64,000 bases of DNA from Rotaria macrura (lineage: Eukaryota > Rotifera > Eurotatoria > Philodinida > Philodinidae): positions 62,001-126,000 of the forward strand of contig OENT01000220.1 of NCBI GenBank assembly GCA_900239685.1, written 5' to 3'. Shown in pieces: positions 37,780 to 50,100 of this stretch. The translations under genes were made by a program, and so were the position numbers. Position 1 is the first letter of the stretch; every line of letters starts with the position of its first letter. The notes beneath the pieces are model-generated. The model worked only from the letters and a program-made list of their open reading frames with translations, ran no database searches and was not told where the DNA came from.

Positions 37780-38558
37780 TTATTCCACTTAAAAACTTAG
37801 TCTACTGATTCAAGTGAAATATTTATAATCGATGTCCTCTTCATGCAAGTTAGGTAGCATGACTATAGTAATCATTGTTCTACTACTTATAGATTTAGTG
37901 CGCGTTGATGTAAGAAACACTACGTATGAATAAATGGTGGTCGAAAAACAAAATGACTTACTTTTAGATCCGTTTTCAGATTCTCATTATGTAAAGATTG
38001 TAAATGAATGAAAACGATCATTCGTATCCCCGGTTAGATACTCGATTGTTATTGATGAATATCACCCAGAACTCAACGTGCGTGCTGAAGAGTTTGCGCC
38101 GGGGCCCAAGAAATCCAACAGGTACACCTATCGGATCAGTCGTTCTGGACGTGCACGCTTATTTTTAAAGTAGATCACTTTGGTTAACGATTACCTTATC
38201 TACAAAAATTTTTCGTAAGTTTTCTGAATAATGATAAAATAATTCTACAAACAATTGAATGTGTATGTGTTAGTAATCATGTAGCGACATCTCTCAAAAA
38301 TTGATTCCTATCGTGTATTTACTTTTTCGGATTTAACCTTTTCTTAAATTTAATTGGAAAAACGTGTCTAAAAAATCAACTATAAATACCGAATTGCAAT
38401 TCGATGTGTGTGGATTCCGATAGAAGATATTTCCATTGGTAGATGCTGATCGAATCATCCGATTGCCATGCGAATCGCTCGTTCTTTGGCTAGCATTCGT
38501 TTCCTTTCCTTCCTTCAAATTTAACCTGCTGATAATTCTTGAATATTTAATTACAAAT

Positions 38559-38999
38559 ATGGAATCTAAATTAGCCGAATTCCGTAAGATACATACACGA
38601 AAAAAGCCCTGGATCAACTGGAATGAAATCAATACTCGTCTTGTATCAATGCTGCCGGTTTTCTCGATCCCGAGAAAATCTTCTGCAAAAAAGCTAGAGA
38701 AGGCAGAGGAAGAAGAACACCGAGAAGAGTCTATGAATAGTTGGCAAATAATCTTACTGAAATTCTTGGTTTGGTTAACATTGTTATTAATATTTGTTCG
38801 CCTTGAATTTGGCGTAATCTATTTTATTACATCTCTTCTCTATCTATTGTGGTCAAGTTTAGGTTCTCATCGTCGACGTAATCAATTAAGTGCTTATTCT
38901 GTATTTAATCCGAATTTTGAAAAAATTCAAGGAACGTTTTCAGCAGAAGATTATGATCGTCAATTAAGACGCGGTGGATCACCCTTTTTTTCTTCGTAA
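38559..38999 (+). CDS. SAYSD1: SAYSvFN-domain protein, SAYSD1 homolog (first gene of operon)
   Basis: A 146-residue ER membrane protein. An N-terminal charged cytosolic part (1-58) with an acidic EEEEHREE run is followed by a hydrophobic double segment (about 62-100). The diagnostic SAYSVFN motif is at 111-117, followed by NPNFEKIQGTFSAEDYDRQLR, the conserved tail of the domain. In mammals SAYSD1 binds UFMylated ribosomes stalled at the translocon and helps clear clogged nascent chains. The human protein is slightly longer (about 183 residues). The ATG at 38559 is the first in frame; the frame is open upstream to at least 38436, but the family does not extend there. The stop lies only 19 bp before the ATG of ADAT3 on the same strand, with no AATAAA between, so the two are probably made from one polycistronic precursor. 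Confidence 0.92.
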   Translation: MESKLAEFRKIHTRKKPWINWNEINTRLVSMLPVFSIPRKSSAKKLEKAEEEEHREESMNSWQIILLKFLVWLTLLLIFVRLEFGVIYFITSLLYLLWSSLGSHRRRNQLSAYSVFNPNFEKIQGTFSAEDYDRQLRRGGSPFFSS

Positions 39000-39001
39000 T
39001 T

Positions 39002-39018
39002 AACAATTTTATTTTCAG
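39002..39018 (+). promoter_or_regulatory. Putative spliced-leader trans-splice acceptor before ADAT3
   Basis: The whole 19-bp gap between SAYSD1 and ADAT3 is an AT/pyrimidine tract ending TTTTATTTTCAG directly before the ATG. This is the expected form of a trans-splice acceptor for a downstream operon gene. Confidence 0.65.
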
Positions 39019-40019
39019 ATGACTTCTCCTGCTAAACGCCTTTGCTGTTCGTCATCATCATTAATAAAACGTCGTTGGCATCCGATTGTTGACGATGATT
39101 ATTCTCATTTACCAAATTTTCAATCGATGGTTGTTGCTCGTATTAAAGATCGTCGTTCAACAGCAGATATTCTATCATTTCTAAATAATTTTTATCCATG
39201 GCCGAGTTCATTGAAACATGTCAAACGATTGAATCAGAACAAAGATCATTTAGATATTCTTCTGTATCCATCGTCATGTGACAAAACTATTGACAGCGAT
39301 CATTTTGGAAAGTATTTTGAAAATGAAACACGCTTAACAAACGTTCCACAAACTCCCTGCTTATTTAAATGGCAGTATGATATTTGCCTAAATCAACATT
39401 GGCCTAATATTGCTTTTCGCGAAAATAAGATTCTTGAACAATCAATATTAAATAAAAATCTCACAGAGCACGATGAATTCATTCTTGATTTATTTCAGGT
39501 TTTGAAATTTTCCTTCACTGAAAACAAACAAAAGAAAATGTTTCCTTTTTTCATGCTTTCAACTTTTAGAAAATTCAAGAAAATGACAAAGAATCTCGTT
39601 GTGCAATTATTGCTGATAATGAAAATGGCATTCCGCTCGTGGCTTGTCGTGACTATCGTGATCAGCATCCATTACAACATTCGACGATGGTTGCCATTGA
39701 TTTACTAGCAGCGAATTCAATTTATTCAAGAGAAAATCTCATTGAGAAATTCATTGAAAAAAAAGAAAAGAAAGCTTATTTGTTAAATGGTTGTTCGATT
39801 TATTTAACAGATGAGCCTTGTATTATGTGTGCAATGGCATTGCTGCATTCGAGAATTTCAACTGTTTACTATTTAAATAAGGATATGAGTTTCGGCGCAC
39901 TCGGTTCAATCTATAAATTACACACACTGAAAAAGACAAATCATCGTTTCACTGTTTATCATTTAGAACAAGTAGATAGTGATGCCGGTGACCACAGTGA
40001 ACAAGAAACAACTTTGTGA
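39019..40019 (+). CDS. ADAT3: tRNA-specific adenosine deaminase subunit TAD3/ADAT3 (two exons)
   Basis: Non-catalytic partner of ADAT2 in the enzyme that converts adenosine-34 to inosine in tRNA anticodons. Exons are 39019-39498 and 39570-40019 with a 71-bp GT..AG intron; the joined protein has 309 residues. The N-terminal part (about 1-160) is ADAT3-specific (WHPIVDDD, MVVARI, YPWPSSLKHVKR). The C-terminal deaminase fold carries the zinc ligands H197 (HPLQHSTMVAID) and C244/C247 (TDEPCIMCAMALLHSRI). The catalytic glutamate expected in HxE is replaced (H-S-T, T199), exactly the position lost in ADAT3 proteins (HxV in human). The terminal MSFGALGSIYKLH and NHRF segments match the family. It is slightly shorter than the human protein. 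It sits 19 bp after SAYSD1 and 35 bp before the sulfotransferase, with acceptor-like tracts in both gaps. Confidence 0.95.
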
Positions 40020-40029
40020 CAAATTTTTT

Positions 40030-40048
40030 ATTAAAAGTAATTTTTTAG
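40030..40048 (+). promoter_or_regulatory. Putative polyadenylation and trans-splice site between ADAT3 and sulfotransferase
   Basis: The 35-bp gap holds the variant signal ATTAAA (40030-40035) and then a T-run ending in AG (TAATTTTTTAG, AG at 40047-40048), six nt before the next ATG. This is the compact arrangement seen in spliced-leader operons. Confidence 0.6.
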
Positions 40049-40054
40049 ATCATA

Positions 40055-43000
40055 ATGAATTTCGTTTTATGTTCGATACGATTCATTCCAAATAAAATAA
40101 ATAATCGCCGATTTAGTCTTTCGTCGTCAAGAGAAAATCTTTTTAAAAATCTACTTTATCATTTTCAACATGCCCGACAAGCAAAAAAAGTTTTAGAAAA
40201 GCGCGGAATTAATTTAAACAACCTAACAGCGGAACAAGAAACAAAACTAAAACCGATTTTGAGAATGCGCACTGCATTTCGTGTCGTGAATATAACCACG
40301 GGAATCATGGCAGTTATAGCAACATCGGTTTGGTATAAGCGTCGTCAAAAGCGATTTCAACAAGACAAACAAATAGATGATGAACTTAAACCGATTTGGA
40401 TGGATTTAAAGTATTTTAAACACAAAGCTGCAGTCGTTGGAAATTATCTTTTGCCCGAGCAAATTATTGGAAAATTAAGTAAATTAAAACATTTTCAATT
40501 TAATCAATCGGATTGTATTTGTGCAGCGTTTCCGAAATCAGGAACAACTTTAATACAAGAAATTGTTTATCTAATTCAAACGAATTTCGATTATGAATCA
40601 GCTAAGAAAATTGATATTTCCGAAAGATATTCATTTCTCGAATGGCCGACGATTAATCTTGAACAATTGTCATCGAATCAAACGAATAAAACAAGATTTT
40701 TAAAAACACATTTGCCACCCGAATTTTTCAATGAATCATTTAGAAAAGCAAAAGTTATTTATGTTTATAGAAATCCGAAAGATGTTACCGTATCGTTGTT
40801 TCATTTTCTACGCTCAATTAATATTGAATTAACTTATTCCGGTCCGTGGAATCAGTTCGTTCAATCGTTTCTGATCGACGAAGGTTTTCACATATAGTTC
40901 TTCATCGCACTGAAATTCGATGACTTCTTCGTCCTTGATTTTAGTTTACTATGCACCTTGGTGGCGACATCTGAACGATTATCATGCTATGGATGATTCA
41001 ATATGTTTCGTTGCCTATGAAGATCTCGTTACGGTACGTTGACGAGTTTGGCTTTGCTCTTGAATTCAAATTCATTTGTTCATAGAACTTTCGACCAACT
41101 GTTCGCCGTTTAGCTGCTTATCTAGGAAAGGATAAAGAATTAACCGAACAACAATTAGATAAACTTGAACAATGGTGCTCATTTGATTCAATGAGAAAAA
41201 ATCCAAGAGTTAATTACAATTGGTTTCGAGATTGGGGTTTTGTTAATAAATCATTTTCATTTTTAAGAAAAGGTTCGTAACGATTTATCTTGGCTTCTCA
41301 TTTATCCGTGAAAAAGCGTAGGATCACTTCAGTTGAATATTCCGGCATAAATGCCCATGAAAGCAGTTCGATAACGATCAGACGAATCAGATTGATTTTT
41401 CGATTTCAACTCAGACGTTCTTTTCTAGTTTCTTTCAAGGCACTTGATATATGTTAATGAATGAAACCCGAAAGGAATTCAAGAATAAGTTGATGACAAC
41501 CACAATGAAATGAGCAATGCAGATTATTCAGAACTGACACGAAAGATAATAGTGATATGAACAGAGCAGCTTTCCTCTGTATCTCCTTATATTTGTGTAA
41601 ATGATGATCGACAGAAGCTGGTTCACCTCTAGAATCCATCCGTACTTCTGATAATGGTACGTTCTTAAAAATTGAGTTCTCTCACGTAAAGTGATTGCCC
41701 CCATAGTTTTTCTTTTGATTTAAGCAGAGGGTACCGCATTGAGTTCAGAACATGGAAGAAATCCATCCGAAATTCTGTAAAATTCGACAGTGTCTTCCGT
41801 ATTAGGAGAAAATTGAGCCAGCATAATTTTCAAATTCGGAGAAATTCCCAGCAATCGATTTGCCAAGAGACATAGAAAACTAGTTCAGGTCGAATAAGCC
41901 TGATTAATGGAGGTAGATGCTGTGGAGAGAAATCTATCTTACAGAGAATATCGCAGACGTTCATCCTAATCGGTTACTGTTTGTTAACGCTCTCGATAAA
42001 CATGACGATACTTCGGTGTTATTCCCGATTGTTTAAAGTTATCTTTTGTCGTTGATAAAAGTGGAAACGAAACTAATGGAAATAGAAGACATTGTGAAAG
42101 ATGCAAAAGTATTACTATGAAGAGTTAATCTATTCTCTCTTTGACATTTTTCACGAAAGTTCAATATCGAGCCTTCATTCATCTCTTCTCATGATTTACA
42201 CTGGTCAAGCCAGTGTTTTGTACTATCATTCGTGCGGAAACCAGTCGAATCGAGTTATATTTGACGGTTTTCGCTTCATAACCTTTTTTCCGCCACATTA
42301 AAGGCGGTTGACTGATCGTTTTGGCAGTTTCTTACTCGAATATCTCCATCTTTCTGCTTCAGTCGTAAAATTGGTGTTGCCTAGGATTAAAAAAAGGACT
42401 CTTGTAACTGATTCATTTGAATTCGTTTTCTTTTGTCTATCAAAATACGCGTCGACCGATGTGCTGACGTCGTTTATGAGAAAGATTTTTCATTGTTCTC
42501 TCATTGAACACAAAGTTCGAGTGCTTTGTCCTCGTCCGTAGTCAGCCTGCGTGGTCGGTCATCCGTTGTACCTGACTCGTTGACCTTCTGAATAGTATAT
42601 CACGTGAGTAATGATTCCAGGAAATCAAGGATTGTTGTTTATCGGTAGAGACCGAGTCTCAGTTTTTCGAAGAATTTTCGTCTTTCAATTCAAAGAATTT
42701 CTACGATAGTTAATTGCGACCGCATCCATACAGATATGAACACTGCCTAATCTTCTGAAAAGTTTCACTATGCAGAGAGAAAGGCCTCGTTAACCATATT
42801 CCAGCTCGTTTCTCCTTTACTAAGAAGTACTCTATGAATGCTTAACTCCATAGATGTCCACCCTTCTGTGTTCAGTTCGAATCAGTCAATGACTTACTGA
42901 AATGTTCTGAGAAAGTTAAATTATTTCGCTCTTATGAGAATATTCCTTCGTGTCAGTAGACGAAAGTCGAACATTGATTTATTTTTCTCGTATAGAAATC

Positions 43001-44052
43001 AACTGTAAATGAAAATATTGAATCAGCATCAAACTCTATTTGCTTGGATGAATTTGGTCGAGATGTCTTTTAGCTTACAGGTGGCATGCTAAGATGATAA
43101 AAACATTTTCTAGTTAAAGTTCGACGCAAACGGTAATTGAAAAGCGATATTCCGTCGTATTAAAAATTGATAGTCCATAAATTAATTACGTTTGTCGGAG
43201 TTCAGCGTATCAAATGAAAATCAGAAAGCTTTTCAATCGAGTCTCCATCGGATATAAAAAGACTGGTCTTAACGTAGAACTCTTTTCTCTGATCCAATAA
43301 AAATTTCGAAGGGAATGAAGATTCCAAGAGAGAGTTTCTCATCGTTACAATCATGTGAACAGTTCTATTATTGCTATTGAATTGGCTGAATCATTCCTAT
43401 TTTGTTCATGCATCACCGAATTCTAGATGGACGAAATCATTTATTGTTTTATTTAATCGCATTCCGATTGTTCGACTGGCAATTCGATTCGGGAATGAAT
43501 AGAAATCAAGTTAGGCGACCGATGCAAACTACACTCGCCAATGGGGCAACGTATCGACTACGATATTCAACTGTTTAGATCTAGTTCGACATGGTTGATC
43601 ACTACGAGAACAATGAAATCGAACATGAGCAAAAACATTTTGTGAAGCGATGATCTTCATATTTCATATTGGCATAGGATTTACACAGCAAAGCGAAGTC
43701 GTTGTTTCCCTTTTGATGATATTAGTTGAAGTAGAAACTTGTTTTGAATATTGCAAAGTTCCAAGAGATCTATGTCGATAGACAACTCGTGTTTCGATCG
43801 TATGACAAAAGACACGAATTCTAGATCGACTGAATTGTCAAACAACTTAAATAATGTCGTCTGACTCTCGTTTCAGGTCAAGTTGGTGATTGGTTGAACC
43901 ATTTTGATGCTGAACAATCTAAAAGTTACGATGAAATGGTATCGAATCGCCTTTCTCCATCGATTGCTCGATTCAATTATGGAATATCTCTTGAAGATCA
44001 ACAACGTCTCTATGATTTTCACGATAAAAAAAACGAGTCGAAATCTTCTTAG
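40055..44052 (+). CDS. PAPS-dependent sulfotransferase (SULT family, SULT4A1-like) with N-terminal membrane extension, four exons
   Basis: A predicted 426-residue sulfotransferase. Exons: 40055-40883, 40945-41033, 41086-41272, 43877-44052. The first two introns are 61 and 52 bp, the third 2,604 bp; all borders are GT..AG and frames join. PAPS-binding motifs are FPKSGTTL (159-166), the 3'-phosphate loop YRNPKDVTVSLFHF (238-251) and, across the long intron, RKGQVGDWLNHF. The likely catalytic histidine is in KTHLPPEF (H219). The core (QEIVYLIQ, FLEWPTINLEQL) is closest to SULT4A1 by memory. Unusually, about 110 residues precede the usual start, with a predicted membrane helix at about 74-93 (VVNITTGIMAVIATSVWY) flanked by basic residues and a short LTAEQ motif. 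A mitochondrial or ER anchor is possible. Substrate is unknown. It is the third gene of the operon; MIOS begins 81 bp after its stop. Confidence 0.92.
41273..43876 (+). other. Long (2.6-kb) third intron of the sulfotransferase gene
   Basis: Starts GTTCGT and ends CTCTCGTTTCAG. I see no gene inside on either strand. The other introns of this gene are 61 and 52 bp. Confidence 0.75.
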
Positions 44053-44114
44053 TCTAATTATTTTCAACTTTGTTTTGTTTTGCTTTGCTTCAGTCAAGCG
44101 ACTGATCGGTTGAG

Positions 44115-44133
44115 TATAAAGTTTTTGTTTTAG
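44115..44133 (+). promoter_or_regulatory. Putative trans-splice acceptor before MIOS
   Basis: The tract AAAGTTTTTGTTTTAG ends exactly at the ATG of MIOS. The 81-bp gap after the sulfotransferase stop has several T-rich runs and no AATAAA. A second possible acceptor (TTTGCTTCAG) lies about 35 nt upstream. Confidence 0.6.
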
Positions 44134-47100
44134 ATGCAAAAAACTGAAATTCATTGTTCACCGAATGACCGAAATCAATTAGCCGAAATCGGTGCTGAAA
44201 TAATAATTCACACATTCGATCGACCGTTAAGTGGAGAAAGTGGAAAATGTCTTTCAGGTGGAACGAACAAGAAAACAACAAGTCTTAATTATCCGTTGCA
44301 TGAAAAAAATAATGTTAAAGTGAATATGAATATGACTCGTGGTTTTCTTTAACCAAATGAATTCGATATTCTAGTCTTGCGCATGGTGGCCATCAAAAGA
44401 ATACCCGTATGTTTTCGCTATCGGGCAACCGAATGGAAGAATTATTTTCGAAAAGTTTGTCTGCATTTCATCACATCGATGCTTCACAATCGGAATTGTT
44501 TTTCAAACGATTTCTCGTTTTAGTGTCAAAGATCGATTAGATCCGTTGAGTCAAGGAAAAATAGGTCTATTGATGAGAATTCGTTTTTAAGAAAATAATC
44601 AAAGTTTGTTTTATTTAAGTACTCGATGTGAAACAAGGCCGATCATGTGTAGCACTCATTTGGAATCCGAAAATTCCAAATTTAGTAATTTGCTTTGTCG
44701 TCGTTGTGGATTGAAATCTATTTGAAACTTTGTCTTTTATTAGCTTCTCTCAGGTTTCGAGCGAAGCCGTTCTGATAGTTCTTTAACAATATGGGATATA
44801 AATCATAATGGCACATCGTCATCGTCGTCATCCCATCATTTAACAGGAACATCGTCATCATCAACGTCAAATATGGAAGAATATAAACGATTGGATATGT
44901 ATATACCTGCTCAGCAAGTTTGGAAACCGGTATTCGACTTTGGTTCAAATGAACAATGCCATTCGTTAGCATGGTTAAAACCAAACGAACGCTCGTTTGC
45001 TGCATGTGCTACACATCATAATACAAGATATACGAGAATCTATGATCCACGTGGTAAGTGTTCTTTCAGATTTTTCAAGTTTATTTCCAACGATAACCGT
45101 TCAAGTAATACGACGCACGAACGTGATCAAGAGAATAATAGTCGAACTCAATCAATCATTAAATTCAATCGTTACTTTCATTGCAAGGACGCGAATCTAG
45201 TGATCGATCGTTGCATAGATTAGATACAAAGAAAGTGGTACAAAATACGCCATGAGTCATATTCATTCGCTGCAAGCGAACCGAGAAATGCGATGCGTAA
45301 CTATTACTCAGATTATTTCTGGGTTTAAATACTTACATAGAATCTGCCAAGAATGTTGATGCACGCGCTGGTATTCTCTTAATCTACACATCGAAATTCG
45401 TAGTCAGCAACGTCTCGAGGTCATCACAATCGAAAATATTAAATGATTCACGAAATAGGACGAGCAAATTTCTGCGTAAATATTAGAAGAATGTCAGATA
45501 GCCACGATATTAGATAAGTCTAAGAAGATGTTAAACTGTCTAATAATGAACGATTGCTTGGATGCGTTTATTATCCTTCATGATCACGTTCTTCTCCTCA
45601 ACCGCATTCATAAGATACGACTGTGTCTGTTCACATTTACACACATACTGTTTCTGGGTCACTTGTTGAGACATCGTGTTGTTTCTTTCAGTTCTCGGAA
45701 ACACACGATTTATCCGATTGGGGAAACTCAAGTAAAGCTCAGCAGAGAAGAAGGGAACCCGAATAACTATTAAAACTCTTCAACGTACCTTTGAAGTAAA
45801 AGAATATGACGCAAGATACGGCGATAAATTCTACTAGAGTCATCTATGCCCATTCGTGCAGGTTCAACGCAATACTTGTATTCATGCCAATAATTGATAA
45901 GCTATAAAACAGTGTTAGCCGTTCACTTCTGCTGCATTTGATTAGCTTTACAGTAAATTCAACTAAAGAGTCTATAAATATTTTTACGAAAATTTTTGAT
46001 TCTTTTCTGAAAGCTTTCCATTGATTGGCTCGAGAGAAGATGGACTAGTGAAATGTCTAATAAAACTAGATAGATATTTATTTCTATGTAATGGTTAGAA
46101 AATAAATAAAAAACATGAAGTCTACCATAAAACAACAGGCAAACTTTCTTCATAATTTTTCCTTAAAAACTTTGCACAGAATTTCCAGCAGTTTGGTTTA
46201 GGAGCAAAACGGATGCTTTCCATTAGTTTGACGTGTACTCTTGCTCTTTATTTACAGTTCAGAATACATCGGCAAAAGCTGCGAAATAATTAAATGTTCC
46301 AATTAATAAAAAATTCATACTTTCTCACTGTTTCGACTCGTTTCTCGACTAAAGTCAGCTAGAAAGGGGAATAATGTAAAACTTGATTGATGAACATGAT
46401 AGATGAACCGTTTCCAGTTATCATAGAATGAGTCTAGATAGTAGAAAAACTATTGTCTCAATTTGCTTTTGATGTGGTGTAGTCCATCGAAGTTAATGAA
46501 CAGCAGCCAGCTCATAAGCAGTCACTACCGCTGTTAACCGAACAGTTTCAATCTGTGCTGGGCTTAAGCTTAAGTAGAATCTGTGAAAAATTTGGCCTGA
46601 CCGTGCCTAGTATAGATACGAATTTAAGCATACCTGATGGTACCTCTGTATAGAATAGCTCATAAACATTAATCGATACCGGACAATAGGCAAGGTTTGG
46701 CTTCATCGGTTAGTAGAGCAAGAATAGAATATTGATCTGTTGAATAAAATCTAACTAAATCCTGGGCTCTGTTACCACTTGAGCCTGGAGGTTCCATCTT
46801 CTATGGTCATTAATTTCTCGTAGGTTTCAGATAGTTTCTTCAACAGATGACAAAAACTGAACATTTTTAAACCGCTGAAATAGAGTAAAATAGATACATG
46901 TCTCTGACGATTGCTTCATTTCTATTCGATGAATATTGAAGAATGAGATAAATCAAAGGCGGCAGAATGCGTCTAATTATTTGCTTTTAATTTTATTACT
47001 TGGTTCGACGAAAGCAACTTGACAAGGCGATATTAACAGTTTGAAAGATTGATTTGTTTCTAGATGTTAAAATAGTTTTTTGTCTCTCCCCACTCCATAC

Positions 47101-50100
47101 AAATCAGTTTAAAGAAGTCTTAGTAGAAACTTCAACGAAGTATGATTGGATCGAACGATTACATAGAATAGTTGACTAGGGAAAATGCCCTAATCAAAAT
47201 CTTGCAAGGCTCGTTATTGATAAGTGTTCGAGTTTCGTTAGATTGTAAATAACATTTAGTTCATTTTTTTTGAAAAAACTTCTCAACAGTTCGTCGATTT
47301 AAATTTCAGTCATTTTAATAGACCCCGACCAAACGTAGATGATCTCTACTGATTTTTCCCAAAGAACAAGTCTTTGAAATAAACTAAAATCGGCTAAATT
47401 GTATAGTTTCAAATCAATTCGAGTACTATTTATTAGTTATTCGTAATTCTGTTCTGTTCAACATTGATTATGTTTCCTTCTTGTAGCTAATTATCATAAA
47501 TCTGTGCTTTAATTAATACTTTCTAATTGAAAAGAGAAACTAGTTCGGATAAACAGAAAGGTTTTATTTTATATTGAGACAAATATTTGTTTTTATACAG
47601 TTGCATCATCTGCTGTTGTTTCATTTGTAACAAAAGCTCCATTTAATTTATGCTGTGACACAAGCGAACGATACTTGGCGTCAAGCATTGAAGTAGGTTT
47701 TTTCTATTTTGCAGAAAAGCGACTGGTATATGACATTTTATTTTAGAAAACAGTTTACGTTTACGATATTCGTGCATATGAAAAACCATTCATTGTTCGA
47801 GAAGAACACGAGCCAATTGTTAAACTTTCATGGAATCGAACTGGGTTTGTTTTATTACTAAAAGTTTGCGTTTGTCTTGTGAAACATGATCTGCACCGTA
47901 TTCTTATCTTATGCTACCTCGGCCCCCTCCCCCTGCACCCCTTTCTCCTACATCGCCCACCGCGACCAGTTCTTTGAGAATATCTGACTGACAAACATCG
48001 ATGACAAAAAATTTCTCTGAAACATGTAAACTGCTTGATAAGTGTTTACCTTGAAGACTTAGGGAAATACGAATGAAATCGAACCTTAGTCTTGTTTTCA
48101 TTTGACTGCGATTCGTTGTTTCGATTATTTTTTCAATAAATTCTTTTAAAGCATAGACCTACGTAAGCATGTTGAAAGAAGTGGGTGAGTATCTCTCTAA
48201 TTCTATGTTATAACGATTAGAAAGTATGATGAGACTTTCTAAGATTGCATCGACAGTGAAATCTTCAAGAAGATAAGATCGCATAAACATGCCTTTTTAG
48301 AAACTCTTTCATGTGCTGAGATAAAAAAACTTTGTCTTTATCATCATTCAAAGAATCCGAGCGAAGATATTTACCGTTTACAATCGATCCCCACTCGCGT
48401 ATTTGACGGCGAGAGGATTCGTGCGAGAATGAATGCTTAATGAGTCATGTTGATTACGGAAAGTAAATCATCGTTTGTTTTTCTAAGATCTACGAAAGCG
48501 AAAGAGTTTAGATTCTGAAGACTTGTCTAACAAATGTACTCTTCTGTTGTCTAAAATGATCCATTGATTTCAAGTTTTTTTTCAAAAGTTAACTGTGCCG
48601 AGTGAATGTTGATGCCTTTAGCTAGTGTCGTTCATCGTTAACAGATGGATAATGTCCGATAAATTCCTATGATAAATCGATCGATTTGCGATAGTAATAC
48701 AATAAAAGATGACTCAGTTCACTATTTATGTCTTGAATTCACGATTGTCGCTTGCTGTAGTATCTAACTAGTAAGGAGTATCACTCATTACTAATCAGAT
48801 TCGAATAGCCACTTAAAATGCACAAATTTCATAAAACTAGAATGTGATGGAAAATAAAGGAAATTCCGTTTAGTTTTGTGTATAATTATGTGTGAGTATC
48901 TTTATGCTTGAAATATTTCTAAAAATAAAATTGATTTTAATGCATGAGATGACAGATATAAAGAAAGTACCTTGATTATGTAACATTGCTTGTAGGGTTG
49001 ATCAAATCTCTAAAGAAGACATTTAATGGAAATGAGTGTCGCCGACATCGTCCTCGTGAACGTTGAAGATTCTCTATGGAGAAGCGTTTAGAATTTCTCT
49101 AAGTTTCTAAAATAGCATCAAGTGTCACCCCGAATTCCGATTGAAATGCATTCGATTTCTCATTCACTTGAGGGGTATTCATGAAGAGAAATAGTTTGAT
49201 TGAATTATAATTATTGAAGTACATTAAAATAACTTACATGATGAAGAACTAATCCCAAATAGTATTTTCAATTGCAAAGGAACGAACCCTTGTGTGAACT
49301 GTTCATCATTTCGCAACGAAGTAAAACAGTATCCTCTAAAAATGAATGGGAAAAATTATTTTTCTTAATTTCGTGTACTCAAATCACTACGGAAGGATTT
49401 AGGTGGTAGAGTGAAAAATTTACCTCTAGATGCATCGAACGAAGCAATATTTACATGACCTTGACCATTTTTTTACTTACGTAAAATAATTTAGATCGTC
49501 TCAACTTGGCTACTGCATTCGAGATTCTCCGAAATTTCATGTTTTATCCGTGTCAACAAATAACAATCAGGACAATGATACTTTTGTTCATCGAATTCTG
49601 CAATGTAGAGTTTCAAATGAATTCTTTCTCTACGTTTAAAATGTTGAAATGTTTAATATAAGGTCCTATTCAACGCTATAGAATTGGTTTAGCATCATTC
49701 GATTGGAATTATTTCGATGAACATCGACTTGTTTTACTTGGCGGTAAAGAATATTTTGATTACGTTATTCCATCCAAGTCAAGTATTGTACGTCGTCGGC
49801 TTTTCTCGTCTTTTGCCTTCGTTGTATTCACAATTTTATTTGTTTAGTGCTATTCACCTCAAAATGGTCTTTTGTGGACCAATGATCACGAAATTCATCC
49901 ATCTGTCATTCATCAAGATCAATCACAAATTTCCTCCAAAGTTCTTTTTACCTATGATTTATCAAATATACAAAATGATAGGAGGAATATAACACTATCA
50001 CAATCAACACCGAATACAGAAGTAATCGAACATCGCGTTCTCTATTCGATTTTTCTATATTACTATTTAAGTTAATTCAAATGGATCTAAAATGGATGTC

